From Geodermatophilus obscurus DSM 43160 (lineage in GTDB: Bacteria; Actinomycetota; Actinomycetes; Mycobacteriales; Geodermatophilaceae), in assembly GCF_000025345.1 (NCBI RefSeq), contig NC_013757.1:2976001-3040000 (forward strand): DNA of 64,000 bases, written 5' to 3'. Positions 40,443 through 49,826 of the stretch are shown here, in pieces; the first letter of the stretch is position 1; the number at the start of each line of letters is the position of its first letter. A program made the position numbers and the translations under genes. The notes below the pieces were generated by a model, which saw only the letters and a program-made list of their open reading frames with translations, did not search any database and was not told where the DNA came from.

Positions 40443-41333
40443 ATGCGCGGCCCCGATGTGCAGTACGGAGGTGTCACCCTCCTCGCCTCGCCGGAGGGCG
40501 GCCGCTATCCGTCCGGCAACTCGCTGCTGATCAGCGGGACGAACCGGACCGTGCTGGTCGACGCTTCGATCGAGGTCCACCGGCGAGGTGGGTTGTCGGA
40601 CGCCGTGGACCTGGTCGTCATCAGCCATGCTCACGAGGATCACCTGGCGGGACTGCACCTGTTCCCGGACCTGCCGGTCCTCGCACACCCCGCCGAGGTC
40701 GGCACCGTCCGCTCCCCGGAGGTCCTGCTCGCAGGCTTCGGGATGAGATCCTCCGAGGCCGGGGGCTTCCGGGAACAACTCCGGGACACGTTCCACTTCA
40801 GCGAGCGCCAGCACGTCGGCACGTTCGAGGACGGCGACGTGGTGGACCTGGGTGGCCGGACCCTGACCGTCCTGCACCTGCCGGGGCACACCGCGGGTCA
40901 CTGTGGCTTCCTGGTCGAGCCTGACGGGTTCCTCTTCCTCGGGGACATCGACCTCACGTCCTTTGGTCCCTACTACGGCGACCTCTCCAGCAGCCTCGAC
41001 GACTTCCTCACGTCGATCGGACGACTCCGCGACGTGGACGCCCGCTGGTACGGGACATCACACCAGGTCGGCGTGCTCGACGACCGACAGGCGTTCCTCG
41101 ATGCTCTGGACCGCTTCACCGCGGTGGTCGACCGCAGGGACGAGACGCTGCTGCGGCTGCTACGGCAGCCACGAACCCTGGCCGACGTCGTCGCACACCG
41201 ACTGGTGTACCGGCCGCACGTCCGGCTGCCATTCGTCGAGGCGGTCGAGCGCCGGACCGCGTCCCTGCACCTGGAGCGGCTCGAGCGCCACGGCCTCGTC
41301 GTCCCCACCGACGGCGGCTACCTCGCCGTGTGA
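40443..41333 (+). CDS. MBL-fold hydrolase with C-terminal winged helix (LACTB2-like)
   Basis: A 296-residue MBL protein distinct from the mscR-linked one. The metal motif is ISHAHEDHLAGLH, then VLHLPGHTAGHCGF and FLGDIDLTSFGPYYG. A C-terminal winged-helix-like region (residues about 225-290; LLRQPRTLADVVAHRL) recalls LACTB2-type hydrolases. It ends the mscR-MBL-MTHFR-MBL operon and is followed by a hairpin. A truncated relative is fused into the pseudogene at 59432. Substrate unknown; a thioester or C1 adduct is a guess from context. Confidence 0.82.
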   Translation: MRGPDVQYGGVTLLASPEGGRYPSGNSLLISGTNRTVLVDASIEVHRRGGLSDAVDLVVISHAHEDHLAGLHLFPDLPVLAHPAEVGTVRSPEVLLAGFGMRSSEAGGFREQLRDTFHFSERQHVGTFEDGDVVDLGGRTLTVLHLPGHTAGHCGFLVEPDGFLFLGDIDLTSFGPYYGDLSSSLDDFLTSIGRLRDVDARWYGTSHQVGVLDDRQAFLDALDRFTAVVDRRDETLLRLLRQPRTLADVVAHRLVYRPHVRLPFVEAVERRTASLHLERLERHGLVVPTDGGYLAV

Positions 41334-41361
41334 CGGACACAGCTCCGTGGCGGCCGTACCG

Positions 41362-41393
41362 CTCGGCTCCGGGACACCCCCTGCGGAGCCGAG
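41362..41393 (+). terminator. Hairpin after the mscR operon
   Basis: CTCGGCTCCG (41362-41371) and CGGAGCCGAG (41384-41393) form a perfect 10-base stem with a 12-base loop, 28 bases after the stop of the last gene. No T-run follows. It marks a probable end of the plus-strand transcript and the left edge of the IS-rich region. Confidence 0.55.
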
Positions 41394-41650
41394 AACATCG
41401 TCCGCGGCCCCACAAGAGGTGATGGCCGGAGTTCACGCAGCGGATAGGCAACGACTGCGCGAAAGCGCCACTTGGCCTGCGCGGATGCGCGCAGGCGCCG
41501 CTGGGGTCGTGTTGCTGACCGAGCACCCCGCGGCCTTCACCGCCGAGCACGGCGTGGTGCTGTGGGCGCGACGATGTTGCGGGCGATCAACAGCCTGCCG
41601 GCCGACGACCCCGCTCAGGCACTGACTCCCGCATGACGTCGGCGGCGCAC

Positions 41651-42180
41651 CGACGTGCAGCGGATCGACCCAGCCCAGCTGGTGTTCGTCGACGAGTGCG
41701 GTACGCACACCTCGATGACCCGCCGGACAGCCCGCGCGCCCCGCGGCATCCGCGCCCGGGGAACGGTGCTGCGACCGCGGCCGGGGACCACGCTGATCGC
41801 CGGGTCGTCGCAGGCCGCGGATGAGTCCGGCGATGACGGTGGAGGGCGGCACCACCGCCGCGGTGTTCGCCGCCTACCTGGAGCAGGTGCTTCTTCCCGC
41901 GCTGCGGCCCGGGCAGGTGATGGTCGACGACGTCGGCGCGCACGAGCCCGACCGGATGCGTGCCCTGGTCGAGGCCGCCGGCTGGTCCTCCTGCCGGCCT
42001 ACTCGCCGGACCTCCCTCCGGTCGAGGCGGCAGCAGAATCAAGACGCTGGTCCAGGCCGCTGGAGCATTCACCCGGGCGGCGCTGGACGCCGCCATCGCT
42101 GTAGCCCTGGCAGCGGTCACCGCCAGCGATGCAGCCGGCTGGTTCACCCACGCCGGCCCCCCACCCACCTGCACGTCGTA
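41651..42180 (+). pseudogene. IS630-family transposase relic (frameshifted)
   Basis: The C-terminal two thirds of an IS630-type DDE transposase are spread over three frames: IDPAQLVFVDECGTHTSMTR in the first, MTVEGGTTAAVFAAYLEQVL and then PGQVMVDDVGAHEPDR in the second, and IKTLVQAAGAFTRAALDAAI through SDAAGWFTHAG in the third. At least two frameshifts and a missing N-terminus make it inactive. It abuts a Rieske gene fragment at 42172. Confidence 0.8.
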
Positions 42181-42237
42181 GGTGATGCGCCGGCCCCACC
42201 GTCAGCGCGTCCAGCTCGTAGCCCTCGATGGCCTCCG
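42172..42237 (-). pseudogene. Rieske oxygenase fragment
   Basis: About 20 codons on the minus strand match the segment IDKLTVGRRITYDV of the intact Rieske gene (46635-47846). At DNA level GTGATGCGCCGGCC is shared with 47281-47294, preceded in both by ACGTCGTAG. The fragment is cut by the IS630 relic on one side. The remaining bases to 42339 show nothing further that I can name. Confidence 0.55.
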
Positions 42238-42339
42238 ACGCCGTCCCGTTCGCACTGTGTGCACACATCGCCAACAAGAGGACGCGGCAAGGCCAGAGCG
42301 ACCCCTTCGACCATCACCGGCGACAGCGCCCCCGCCGGG

Positions 42340-43140
42340 TCAGCGGGTCTGGCCGAAGAAGCCCAGCCTCCTGCTCAGCTCCTCAGCGCCCGACAGCACC
42401 CGCCGGGCCAGCCTCGGGAAGTCCTCCGAGTCGATGCGGAAGGACGGCCCCGAGACGCTGAGGGCCGCGAACACGTCCCCATCCGCACCCCGGACGGGCG
42501 CGGCGAGGGCATTGAGCCCCACCTCGTACTCCTCGGCGGTGGCGGCCCAGCCCTGGTCGACGATCAGGTCGAGGTGCTGTCGCAGCACCTCGGGATCGCT
42601 GATCGTCGCGGGGGTGTAGCGCGGCAGCTCCCGGGACAGCACGTCCTTGCGGACCGCATCGGAGGCGTAGGCCAGCAGCACCTTGCCGCTGGAGGTGGCG
42701 TGCAGCGGGGTGCCCTGCCCCACCCAGTTGTGCGTGCTCAGCGCCGCCGGCCCGCGGGCCTGGCTGACGTTCACCGCACGGTCGCCGTCCAGGATGGCGA
42801 TGTTGACCGTCTCCTGGAGGTCGGCGGCCAGCGCCTCGCAGATCGGCCGCCCCTCCCGGGCGATGTCCAACTGCGCCGCGGCCGCGCCGGCCAAGCGCAC
42901 GACACCGAAGCCCAGCCGGTACTTGCCCCGATCGGCCAGCTGCTCGACGAAGCCCCGGCTCTCCAGCGCCGCCACCAACCGGAAGGCCGTGGACTTGTGC
43001 ACCCCCAGCTCGGCGGCCACCTCCGTGACGCCGGCCTCGCCGCACGCCGCCAGGATCTCCAGCACGCTCAGCGCACGGTCGACCGACTGGACCGCTACGA
43101 CCGAGCCCCGCGCTGCGCTCTCACCCTGCGGACCACTCAT
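42340..43140 (-). CDS. IclR-family regulator (duplicated, copy 1)
   Basis: A 266-residue IclR protein: winged helix at about residues 15-75 (VQSVDRALSVLEILAACGEA, then GVHKSTAFRLVAALESRG) and an effector domain with GQGTPLHATSSGKVLLAYAS and a C-terminal LSVSGPSFRI. Copy 2 at 61043-61843 encodes the same protein with only a few silent base differences. Identity begins about 35 bases below the stop and ends about 15 bases above the start. The adjacent Rieske fragments at both loci suggest it once controlled an oxygenase. The N-terminus MSGPQGESAARG is chosen because identity between copies ends just above it. Confidence 0.92.
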   Translation of the reverse strand: MSGPQGESAARGSVVAVQSVDRALSVLEILAACGEAGVTEVAAELGVHKSTAFRLVAALESRGFVEQLADRGKYRLGFGVVRLAGAAAAQLDIAREGRPICEALAADLQETVNIAILDGDRAVNVSQARGPAALSTHNWVGQGTPLHATSSGKVLLAYASDAVRKDVLSRELPRYTPATISDPEVLRQHLDLIVDQGWAATAEEYEVGLNALAAPVRGADGDVFAALSVSGPSFRIDSEDFPRLARRVLSGAEELSRRLGFFGQTR

Positions 43141-43279
43141 GACCACAGCGTAGGTCGCCGACCGCGGGGACGACTCCGTGCGGTCGACGCCACCGGACTG
43201 CGGCAACGGCAGATCCGCCTGACCCACGACGTGGCAGGCCCCCACCACCTTGATGCCGAACTCGCCGAAGAGCACCACT

Positions 43280-43400
43280 CGACCCGGGCGCAGCGACCGG
43301 CGGGCACCGGACCTGATCGGTTGCGACTTCGCCGCCGAGACGCTGAACTGCACGTGGCACGGCGACGGCACCGAGCGGCCGGCAGCGCCCACACCGGCAT
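43280..43400 (+). pseudogene. IS3-like transposase fragment
   Basis: About 40 codons read APDLIGCDFAAETLNCTWHG followed by DGTERP. They resemble the DLVxRDFxAxxPNxxWxxDIT entry to the catalytic domain of IS3-family OrfB transposases, with key residues altered. No remaining DDE motif or partner frame is visible. Sequence from 43141 to 43511 is otherwise empty. Confidence 0.4.
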
Positions 43401-43511
43401 CACTGCGGCATGATCACGCCTGCTTGACGCGCGCTCGTGGCGATGGCCGACGGGAAGAGCCGCCGATCGCCACCTCCCGGCCAAGCGTGCTCACGGCGAC
43501 GGCCATGGCGC

Positions 43512-44363
43512 TCAGCGGAACACCACCGTACTGCGCTCGTTGAGCAGCACCCGGCGCTCGGAGTGCCATCGCACGGCCCGCGCCAGTGCGAGGGCCTCGG
43601 CGTCGCGCCCGACAGTCGTCAGGGCTCGGGGATCGTAGGTGTGATCGATTCGGATGACTTCCTGTTCGATGATCGGACCTTCGTCCAGAGTGGGAGTCAC
43701 GTAGTGAGCAGTGGCCCCGACGAGCTTGACGCCCCGGTCGAAGGCCTGGTGGTAGGGCTTGGCCCCCTTGAATCCGGGCAGGAACGAATGGTGGATGTTG
43801 ATGGCACGCCCGAGCAGTTTGAGGCACAGATTGTCGGAGAGCACCTGCATGTAACGAGCGAGGACCACGACCTCGGCCCGATGCTGGTCGACTATCTCGA
43901 GCATCCGCTGCTCGGCCTGCGGCTTGGACTCGGGAGTGACCGGCACGTGGTAGAACGGCAGGCCTGCCGCCTCCGCCATCGGACGCAGGTCCTCGTGGTT
44001 GGACACCACGGCGACGAGTTCGGCGTTGAGACTGCCCGCCCGCCACCGGAAGATCAGGTCGTTGAGGCAGTGACCCATCCGGGAGACCATCACCAGCACT
44101 CGCTGGGGGCGGTCGTCCGACAAGGTGAAGCTCATCCCGAATTCCTCGGCCACCTCCTTGAAAGCCGAGGCCAAGTGCTCAGCATCGGCCTCGCCAGTTA
44201 CTTTCACGACTTCAGTGCGAAGGAACAGGGCCCCCCGGAGCGGATCGTCGAACTGCTGGTGTTCCACGATGTCGCAGCCATGGCCGAAGAGGAACGAGGT
44301 GACGGCATGGACGATGCCCGGGCGTTGCGGGCAGCTCAGTGTCAGGATGAACCTTCGCGGCAT
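43512..44363 (-). CDS. purU: Formyltetrahydrofolate deformylase (copy 2)
   Basis: A 283-residue PurU with the ACT domain (LTLSCPQRPGIVHAVTSFLF) and the catalytic segments INIHHSFLPGFKGAKPYHQA and VGATAHYVTPTLDEGPIIEQ intact. It is clearly similar to copy 1 but diverged along its whole length, unlike the recent duplicates in this window. The ATG at 44363 is preferred to one two codons upstream because the GAGGGAG site is better spaced. It lies 11 bases after sdaA copy 2, the same gene order as copy 1. Confidence 0.93.
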   Translation of the reverse strand: MPRRFILTLSCPQRPGIVHAVTSFLFGHGCDIVEHQQFDDPLRGALFLRTEVVKVTGEADAEHLASAFKEVAEEFGMSFTLSDDRPQRVLVMVSRMGHCLNDLIFRWRAGSLNAELVAVVSNHEDLRPMAEAAGLPFYHVPVTPESKPQAEQRMLEIVDQHRAEVVVLARYMQVLSDNLCLKLLGRAINIHHSFLPGFKGAKPYHQAFDRGVKLVGATAHYVTPTLDEGPIIEQEVIRIDHTYDPRALTTVGRDAEALALARAVRWHSERRVLLNERSTVVFR

Positions 44364-44374
44364 TGCCATCTCCC

Positions 44375-45751
44375 TCAGCACTCGATCACGTTGACAGCGA
44401 GACCACCGCGCGCGGTCTCCTTGTACTTGTCCTTCATGTCCGCACCGGTGTCGCGCATGGTCTTGATCGCCTTGTCGAGAGAGACGAACTGTTCGCCGTC
44501 ACCACGCACAGCCATCCGGGCGGCGGTGATCGCCTTGATCGATCCCACGGCATTTCGCTCGATACAGGGGATCTGCACGAGGCCGCCGATGGGGTCGCAG
44601 GTGAGCCCGAGATTGTGCTCGATACCGATCTCCGCCGCGTTCTCCACCTGGTCCGGCGTACCGCCCAGGACCTCGGCGAGGCCGGCCGCCGCCATCGAGC
44701 ACGCCGACCCGACCTCTCCCTGGCAGCCCACCTCTGCCCCGGAGATCGAGGCGTTCTCCTTGAACAGGATCCCGACCGCCGCGGCGGTGAGCAGGAACCG
44801 GACGACACCGTCCTCGGAAAAGGACTCGACGAAGTCTCGGTAGTAGTGCAGGACGGCCGGGACGATGCCAGCGGCACCGTTGGTCGGTGCGGTGACCACG
44901 CGCCCGCCCGCCGCGTTCTCCTCGTTGACCGCCAGCGCGTAGAGCGTCACCCACTCCATCGCCCGGAGTGGGTCGTTGCTGTCGTCGGTGGACTCGAGGG
45001 TCTGACGCAGGAGCCCTGCGCGCCGCCGCACGTTGAGCCCTCCCGGCAGGGTTCCCGTCGCCTGGATGCCTCGGTTCACGCACTCCTGCATCACCGACCA
45101 GATGTGCAGCAGCCCGGACCGCACTTCCTCCTCGCTGCGCCGGGTCAACTCGTTGGCGAGCATCAGCTCACTGATGCTAGATCCTGTGTCGCGGGCGCGC
45201 TGCAACAATTCGTCGCCCGTGCTGAAAGGATGGGGGACAGGCCTTTGCTTGTCGTCCGCCACGATGTCGGAGCCCTCGATCTCATCCTCGTCCAGGACGA
45301 ACCCGCCACCAACGGAGTAGTACTCCCGAGTCGTCAGCACGTGCCCGTCGGCGTCCCGAGCCGTGAAGCGCATGCCATTCGTGTGGAAGGGGAGCCGCTT
45401 GCGGCGATGCAACACGAGGTGATCGTCCGTCGAGAACGCGATCGGGCGCATCCCACCGAGACGCAACTCCTTCTCGGCGTGTACGGCTTCTACGCGAAGT
45501 TGGGCAGCCGCCGGATCCACCAAGTCGGGCTGTTCACCCTCGAGGCCGAGTATGACCGCCTTCACCGTTCCATGGCCATGTCCGGTCACGCCGAGGGAGC
45601 CGAACATCTCGGCTCGCAGGCCGGCGGTGCGGGCGAGCAGCCCCTCGGACGCCAGTCGGGCAACAAACGTGTTCGCGGCGCGCATAGGGCCCACGGTGTG
45701 AGAACTCGAAGGTCCGATGCCCACCTTGTAGAGGTCAAAAACGCTGATCAT
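44375..45751 (-). CDS. sdaA: L-serine ammonia-lyase, iron-sulfur type (copy 2)
   Basis: A 458-residue serine dehydratase with [33 protein letters not shown], the cluster cysteines in [11 protein letters not shown] and LTCDPIGG, and the C-terminal VIEC. The ATG at 45751 has GGGAG at good spacing. It is paired with purU copy 2. Unlike copy 1 it has no shared operator upstream that I can see, so it may be expressed under a different control. A fragment of fchA lies just upstream. Confidence 0.94.
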   Translation of the reverse strand: MISVFDLYKVGIGPSSSHTVGPMRAANTFVARLASEGLLARTAGLRAEMFGSLGVTGHGHGTVKAVILGLEGEQPDLVDPAAAQLRVEAVHAEKELRLGGMRPIAFSTDDHLVLHRRKRLPFHTNGMRFTARDADGHVLTTREYYSVGGGFVLDEDEIEGSDIVADDKQRPVPHPFSTGDELLQRARDTGSSISELMLANELTRRSEEEVRSGLLHIWSVMQECVNRGIQATGTLPGGLNVRRRAGLLRQTLESTDDSNDPLRAMEWVTLYALAVNEENAAGGRVVTAPTNGAAGIVPAVLHYYRDFVESFSEDGVVRFLLTAAAVGILFKENASISGAEVGCQGEVGSACSMAAAGLAEVLGGTPDQVENAAEIGIEHNLGLTCDPIGGLVQIPCIERNAVGSIKAITAARMAVRGDGEQFVSLDKAIKTMRDTGADMKDKYKETARGGLAVNVIEC

Positions 45752-46011
45752 GCCCATACTCCCGCCGGTCACACGCCATGAAGGCGCTGGCCGTTCGTTG
45801 AGATACTCCGTCGTGCGCCCGGACGACAATCGCCCGGCGCTTGTTCGCGATCAGTGCAACAGCGACCGAGCCGATGACTCGCCGCTGGACTGGACGACCG
45901 GTCAAAGCTGCGAGCACACCCATCTGGCAGATCTCGACCATGGTGCGAGCACTGCGAACTCCCGCAGCTCGACGGGAAGTGTGAGGTCGTGCGGAGCGCC
46001 ATGACCGCGGG

Positions 46012-46155
46012 CCCGGCGACGTCGTCCTCGGCGAGATCGAGCGCCTCACCGCGCAGCTGGTCCGCAGTGCCCCGAACTTCGTGTACCCGCTCCGCGTGCT
46101 CGGCGTACGTCGGACCATCGGTGTACCGCGCCACGATGGCGACGAGAGCCGCGGG
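46012..46155 (-). pseudogene. fchA fragment
   Basis: About 48 codons read ALVAIVARYTDGPTYAEHAE, later TADQLRGEALDLAEDDVAG, matching residues about 35-82 of the intact FchA at 27884 (ALVAMVARYSDSAKYADHAE; LAEEDAA). Both ends are lost. It sits upstream of sdaA copy 2, evidence that this locus once had its own folate branch. Confidence 0.7.
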
Positions 46156-46634
46156 CACCGTGTTGTCGCGTCCGGGTTGCTTGGCCGCCGAGCGCCGCCG
46201 CGGCACCCGGTCCCGGCGGCGGGCGCTGGGCTGCTATCGGCAAGGCTGCGCTGGCCTGTCGACGGCACGGGGTCTGGAGCGGCGGACAACGGCCAACTGA
46301 CGGGCGCGCTTCCAGCGCCGCGAGTTCGGCGGGCTGTCGGGCGCATCGCGCTCGAGGCGGGCATGCACGGTCGGCCGATGCTGGGTGGTGGCGGCGACGC
46401 TGAACCCGCCGCCGGACATCGACTGCGCATATTGGCAGGCTCTCGCCCATCAACGCGCGTAGCTGCCGGTCCGTGTCAACGGAGGCGGTGGATGTGCGGC
46501 TTCTCGTCCATACAGCACCATCCGGTGGAGCACCTGAATGGCTCGCACCATGGCGCCACTCCCCACCCTGGCCAAGTGAGCGGGTCGACCGGGCGTGGCA
46601 GCCCAGTCGACCCGCGAGCGCACCGGCTGGCCCG
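46156..46634. other. No recognisable gene
   Basis: About 480 bases next to the fchA fragment. Frames are open but I cannot tie any to a family. The stretch is probably eroded coding or IS sequence. Confidence 0.45.
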
Positions 46635-47846
46635 CTACGCGTGGCCGAACTCGGCGCCAGCGTCGAGCTCGAGTCCGGTACCGTGGCCCGCTCCAGCGCC
46701 CAGCTGCGCGTCCATGCTGTGCTCAGAATCGAGCTGCAGCTTGACCCACTCGTGGAACAGGGCGATGTGGTGCTCACTGGGCACCAGCACCCCACCCTTG
46801 GCGTACCCCTTCGAGTTGGACGCGAGCTGGCACCTCACAGCGGCATCGAAGTCCTGCTCGTTGACCCGGTGGAACAGCTCGACCGAGCGACTCACGTCTT
46901 TGCCCGACTCGACCACATGAGGCATGTAGAGCCAGTCGCACTCGACGACCGTGCGGTCCGCCGCGACCGGGAACATCCGGTGGAAGATCACGTGGTCTGG
47001 CACCAGATTGATGAACACCTGAGGGTTGACCGTGACCGCGTAGTACTTGCGGTCGTGCTCCCCGTCCACGCCAGGGATGTGGTCGAGCCCCTCGCTGCCG
47101 TCCACGGTGAAGCCCTGCACGTTCTCACCGAACTCGGCGCCGTGGCCGACGAAGTACTGGGCGGCGTAACCGTCGGCGAACTCGGGCAGCACCTCGGTCA
47201 GCTCGGGGTGGATCGTGGCGCAGTGGTAGCACTCCATGAAGTTCTCGATGATCAGCTTCCAGTTGGCCTTCACGTCGTAGGTGATGCGCCGGCCGACCGT
47301 GAGCTTGTCGATTCCCCAGTCGTCGATGACCTCGGGGGAGCCCAGCCGCCCAGCCACTGCACCGATGACCGTGTCCTCGAAGGAGGGCGGCACGTCGGCG
47401 ATGCACACCCAGGCGTATCCGAGCCACTCCCGTAGATGCACAGGGATCAGTCCGTACTGCGAGCGGTCGACATCCTCCATCTGGGCGAGGTTCGGTGCGC
47501 CGACAAGCGCACCGTCGAGGGAGTAGGTCCACGCGTGGTACCCGCACCGCAGCCTGCGCAGGCCGGTCCCCGACTCCTCCATGCACACGCGGGCACCGCG
47601 GTGCCGGCAGACGTTCAGGAATGCGCGCAGAGTCTTGTCACGGCCACGGACGAGCACCACGTTCTCCCGACCCACATCCACGGTCCGGTACGAGCCGGGG
47701 CCTTCGATCTCGTCCGCGCGTGCAACGGCGAACCAATGCGTCTCGAAGATCTTCGCCTGCTCCTGCTGGAAGATCTCCGGATCCGTGTAGGAGTGGCCGG
47801 GCAGCGTGGCGATGAGACTGGGCGGCAGTTGAGTTTGAAGGGACAC
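46635..47846 (-). CDS. Rieske-type aromatic-ring-hydroxylating-like oxygenase, quaternary amine type
   Basis: A 403-residue oxygenase large subunit. The Rieske cluster ligands are CRHRGARVCMEE and later LRCGYHAW (CxH...CxxH), and the mononuclear iron ligands lie in NWKLIIENFMECYHCATIHP. The protein resembles GbcA-like betaine monooxygenases and proline-betaine demethylases. The substrate is not certain, but its setting implies a quaternary amine. The start is the ATG at 47846. Its probable reductase partner is at 51282-52283, now separated by 3.4 kb of nested insertion sequences. Confidence 0.9.
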   Translation of the reverse strand: MSLQTQLPPSLIATLPGHSYTDPEIFQQEQAKIFETHWFAVARADEIEGPGSYRTVDVGRENVVLVRGRDKTLRAFLNVCRHRGARVCMEESGTGLRRLRCGYHAWTYSLDGALVGAPNLAQMEDVDRSQYGLIPVHLREWLGYAWVCIADVPPSFEDTVIGAVAGRLGSPEVIDDWGIDKLTVGRRITYDVKANWKLIIENFMECYHCATIHPELTEVLPEFADGYAAQYFVGHGAEFGENVQGFTVDGSEGLDHIPGVDGEHDRKYYAVTVNPQVFINLVPDHVIFHRMFPVAADRTVVECDWLYMPHVVESGKDVSRSVELFHRVNEQDFDAAVRCQLASNSKGYAKGGVLVPSEHHIALFHEWVKLQLDSEHSMDAQLGAGAGHGTGLELDAGAEFGHA

Positions 47847-47942
47847 GAGACACCTTCCGATCGCAGGCGGTGGGGCGGAGCGAGCTGCCTTTTCGGGTGT
47901 CGGCGCTCACGATACGCCGGGGCTGTGGGTGTGGCGTGACGC

Positions 47943-47983
47943 ACTCTAACCAGGTTGTGCCATCTGAAGCAACAAGTCGCGCT
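47943..47983 (-). promoter_or_regulatory. Promoter of the Rieske gene with a shared upstream motif
   Basis: On the minus strand: AGCGCGACTTGT (47972-47983) directly upstream of -35 TTGCTT (47967-47972), an 18-base spacer and -10 TAGAGT (47943-47948). The motif touches the -35, the usual place for an activator. The same 12 bases occur before the BCCT gene at 57149-57160. Confidence 0.5.
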
Positions 47984-48057
47984 ATGTGGAACAGCCTGCC
48001 GGTAGGCAGACGCCGCGGCAGTAGGCCTCGTGCTCCGGCCGCCCCCGAGGTGTCGGT

Positions 48058-48222
48058 GCATGTCGTCGCCGGTGCTCCCGCCGCCGCGCCTGAGCAGTGA
48101 CGAGCCGTGGGCGCTGGTCGGGCAGCTGATTCCGCTGCAGCCGCCGGCGGTGCACGGCCGCACCGGCCGGCCCGGCACCACCGACCGGGACGTGCTCGAG
48201 GGCATCACCTTCGTGCTGATCC
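48058..48222 (+). pseudogene. IS5-family transposase N-terminal fragment
   Basis: About 55 codons match the N-terminus of the IS5-family transposase at 49836-50667: LSSDEPWALVGQLIPLQPPA and GRTGRPGTTDRDVLEGITFV. It stops abruptly where another transposase relic begins, so it is a truncated copy. Confidence 0.75.
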
Positions 48223-48453
48223 TGTCACCGGCACCGCCGTGCTCCCGGTCGCCGAGGAGACCGTGCGGTTCGTGTCGGCGCTGCTGGCCGCCGAGCGGCG
48301 CCGACGCCGCGCCCGGCCCGCGCGCCGAGCGGCCGAGCGGCAGGCTGCTACCGGCAGGCGGTGTCGGTTCTGCGCTGGTTCCTCCACGGCGCCCGGCTGG
48401 CCCAGTTGGCCGCCGACGACGACATCGGCGCCTCGACCGCCACCGCTGGTGCC

Positions 48454-49671
48454 GTGACCACGAACGTTCACCGGGTTGCTGGGTGGACGCGGTGTGATCA
48501 GGCCGCGGCTGGTTGCCTGGGCCGGCCCCAGCGGCGGTGGCGCTCGCGGCGGACCCTGGCTCGTTCGCGGCGTTGCGCGGCGAGGAGCTCGGGGTCGCGG
48601 GCGTGGTCGTTGCGCCAGCGCAGGTGGGCGTGCAGCGCGCGGGTCAGCTCCACGTGGTTGGTGTACTCGGAGTTGGCCAGCACGAAGGACCGCAGCGGTC
48701 CGAAGTGCACCTCGATCGGGTTGGCCCAGGAGGCGTAGGTCGGGGTGGGGCACAGTTCGACGTTGTGGCGCTCGGCCCAGCGGCGGATCCGGGCGCCCTT
48801 GTGCGCGGACAGATTGTCCAAGATCACGTAGATGGGGTGCCGTCCGGGCGGGCGGCGCGGATCGAGCGCAGCGCCGCCAGGGTGTTGGCCGCACTCCTGC
48901 GGTGCCGGGCCACGCCCCACAGCCGGTCCTCGCCGACGGAGAAGCAGCCGTGGAACTGCCGCACGCCGGCGGTCTTGTGGTAGTTGGCCGCCACCCGCTG
49001 CGGTCTGCCCTTGGGCGCCCAGCAGGCGCCGGGGGTCGGCACGCAGGCCAGCGGGCCGAACTCGTCGAAGGCGAACGTCCGATCCGGATGGTCGTTGATC
49101 ACCTGCTCGATGCCGGCCAGCTTGGCGTCTCGGTCGGGATCGGTGGACTCCTTCCAGGTCTTGGTCTGCTGAAAGGAGATCTCGTGGTCGAGCAGGAGCC
49201 GACGGGCCCGTTCCGGGCCGATGTGCACCACCCGGTGCGGGTTGTCGGCCAGATAGCCGATGAGCTTGCGTACGCTCCAGTGGGTGAACGGGCAGCCGAG
49301 CTTGCGCGGGCGGGTCCGGGCCGTCTCGACGAGGAAGGCCTCGTCCTCAGCGCTGATCTGGCGGGGACGGCCACCCGCCCAGTGAGGGTCCAGCGCCCGC
49401 ATCCCGAGTTCGTTTAACCGGTGGATCACCTCCCGCACGGTGTCCTCGTCCGCGGTGACCAGCCGGGCGATCACCGGCACGCTGTTGCCGCCGGCCGAGG
49501 CCAGCACAACCATCGCCCGGCGGTAGCGGATCACACTCGTTGTCGTCTTCGGCTCGCCACGGCGGACCAGCCGCTGCAGCCGCTGGCCCTCCTCATCGGA
49601 GAGTCGCCTGACCCTCACGCGCTCGGCCATGCCCCACCAGGATGGGCTTCACCGGGAACGTTCGTGGTCAC
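48454..49671 (-). mobile_element. IS630-family insertion sequence
   Basis: A 1218-base element bounded by 16-base terminal inverted repeats: GTGACCACGAACGTTC at 48454-48469 and its reverse complement at 49656-49671. It holds one transposase gene and splits an older transposase relic. Confidence 0.8.
48498..49630 (-). pseudogene. IS630 transposase with one frameshift
   Basis: The first frame (49630 down to 48824) encodes the helix-turn-helix and the first catalytic aspartate region (RTFAFDEFGPLACVPTPGACW). The second frame (from about 48920 down to 48498) continues with PIYVILDNLSAHKGARIRRW, and WANPIEVHFGPLRSF with the final glutamate. The break falls in a run of four C at the codons for TPIYV, where five would keep the frame. 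A single-base deletion explains it best. Confidence 0.8.
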
Positions 49672-49826
49672 CGCTAGCTGCACGAAGGCATCGACGTCCT
49701 CGCCGACCGCGCACCCGCGCTACGCGGCGTGCTACTGGCGGCCCGCGCCGCCGGCCACTCGCGCGTCACCGTGGACGGCACGCTGATCCGGACCGGCCGC
49801 TGCCACGTTCCCGGCCCGACCGCTTA

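Noticed and set aside
48824-48920. Programmed frameshift in the IS630 transposase
   Set aside because: The slip site is a simple run of four C where five keep the frame, with no downstream structure that I can recognise; a base deletion is simpler.
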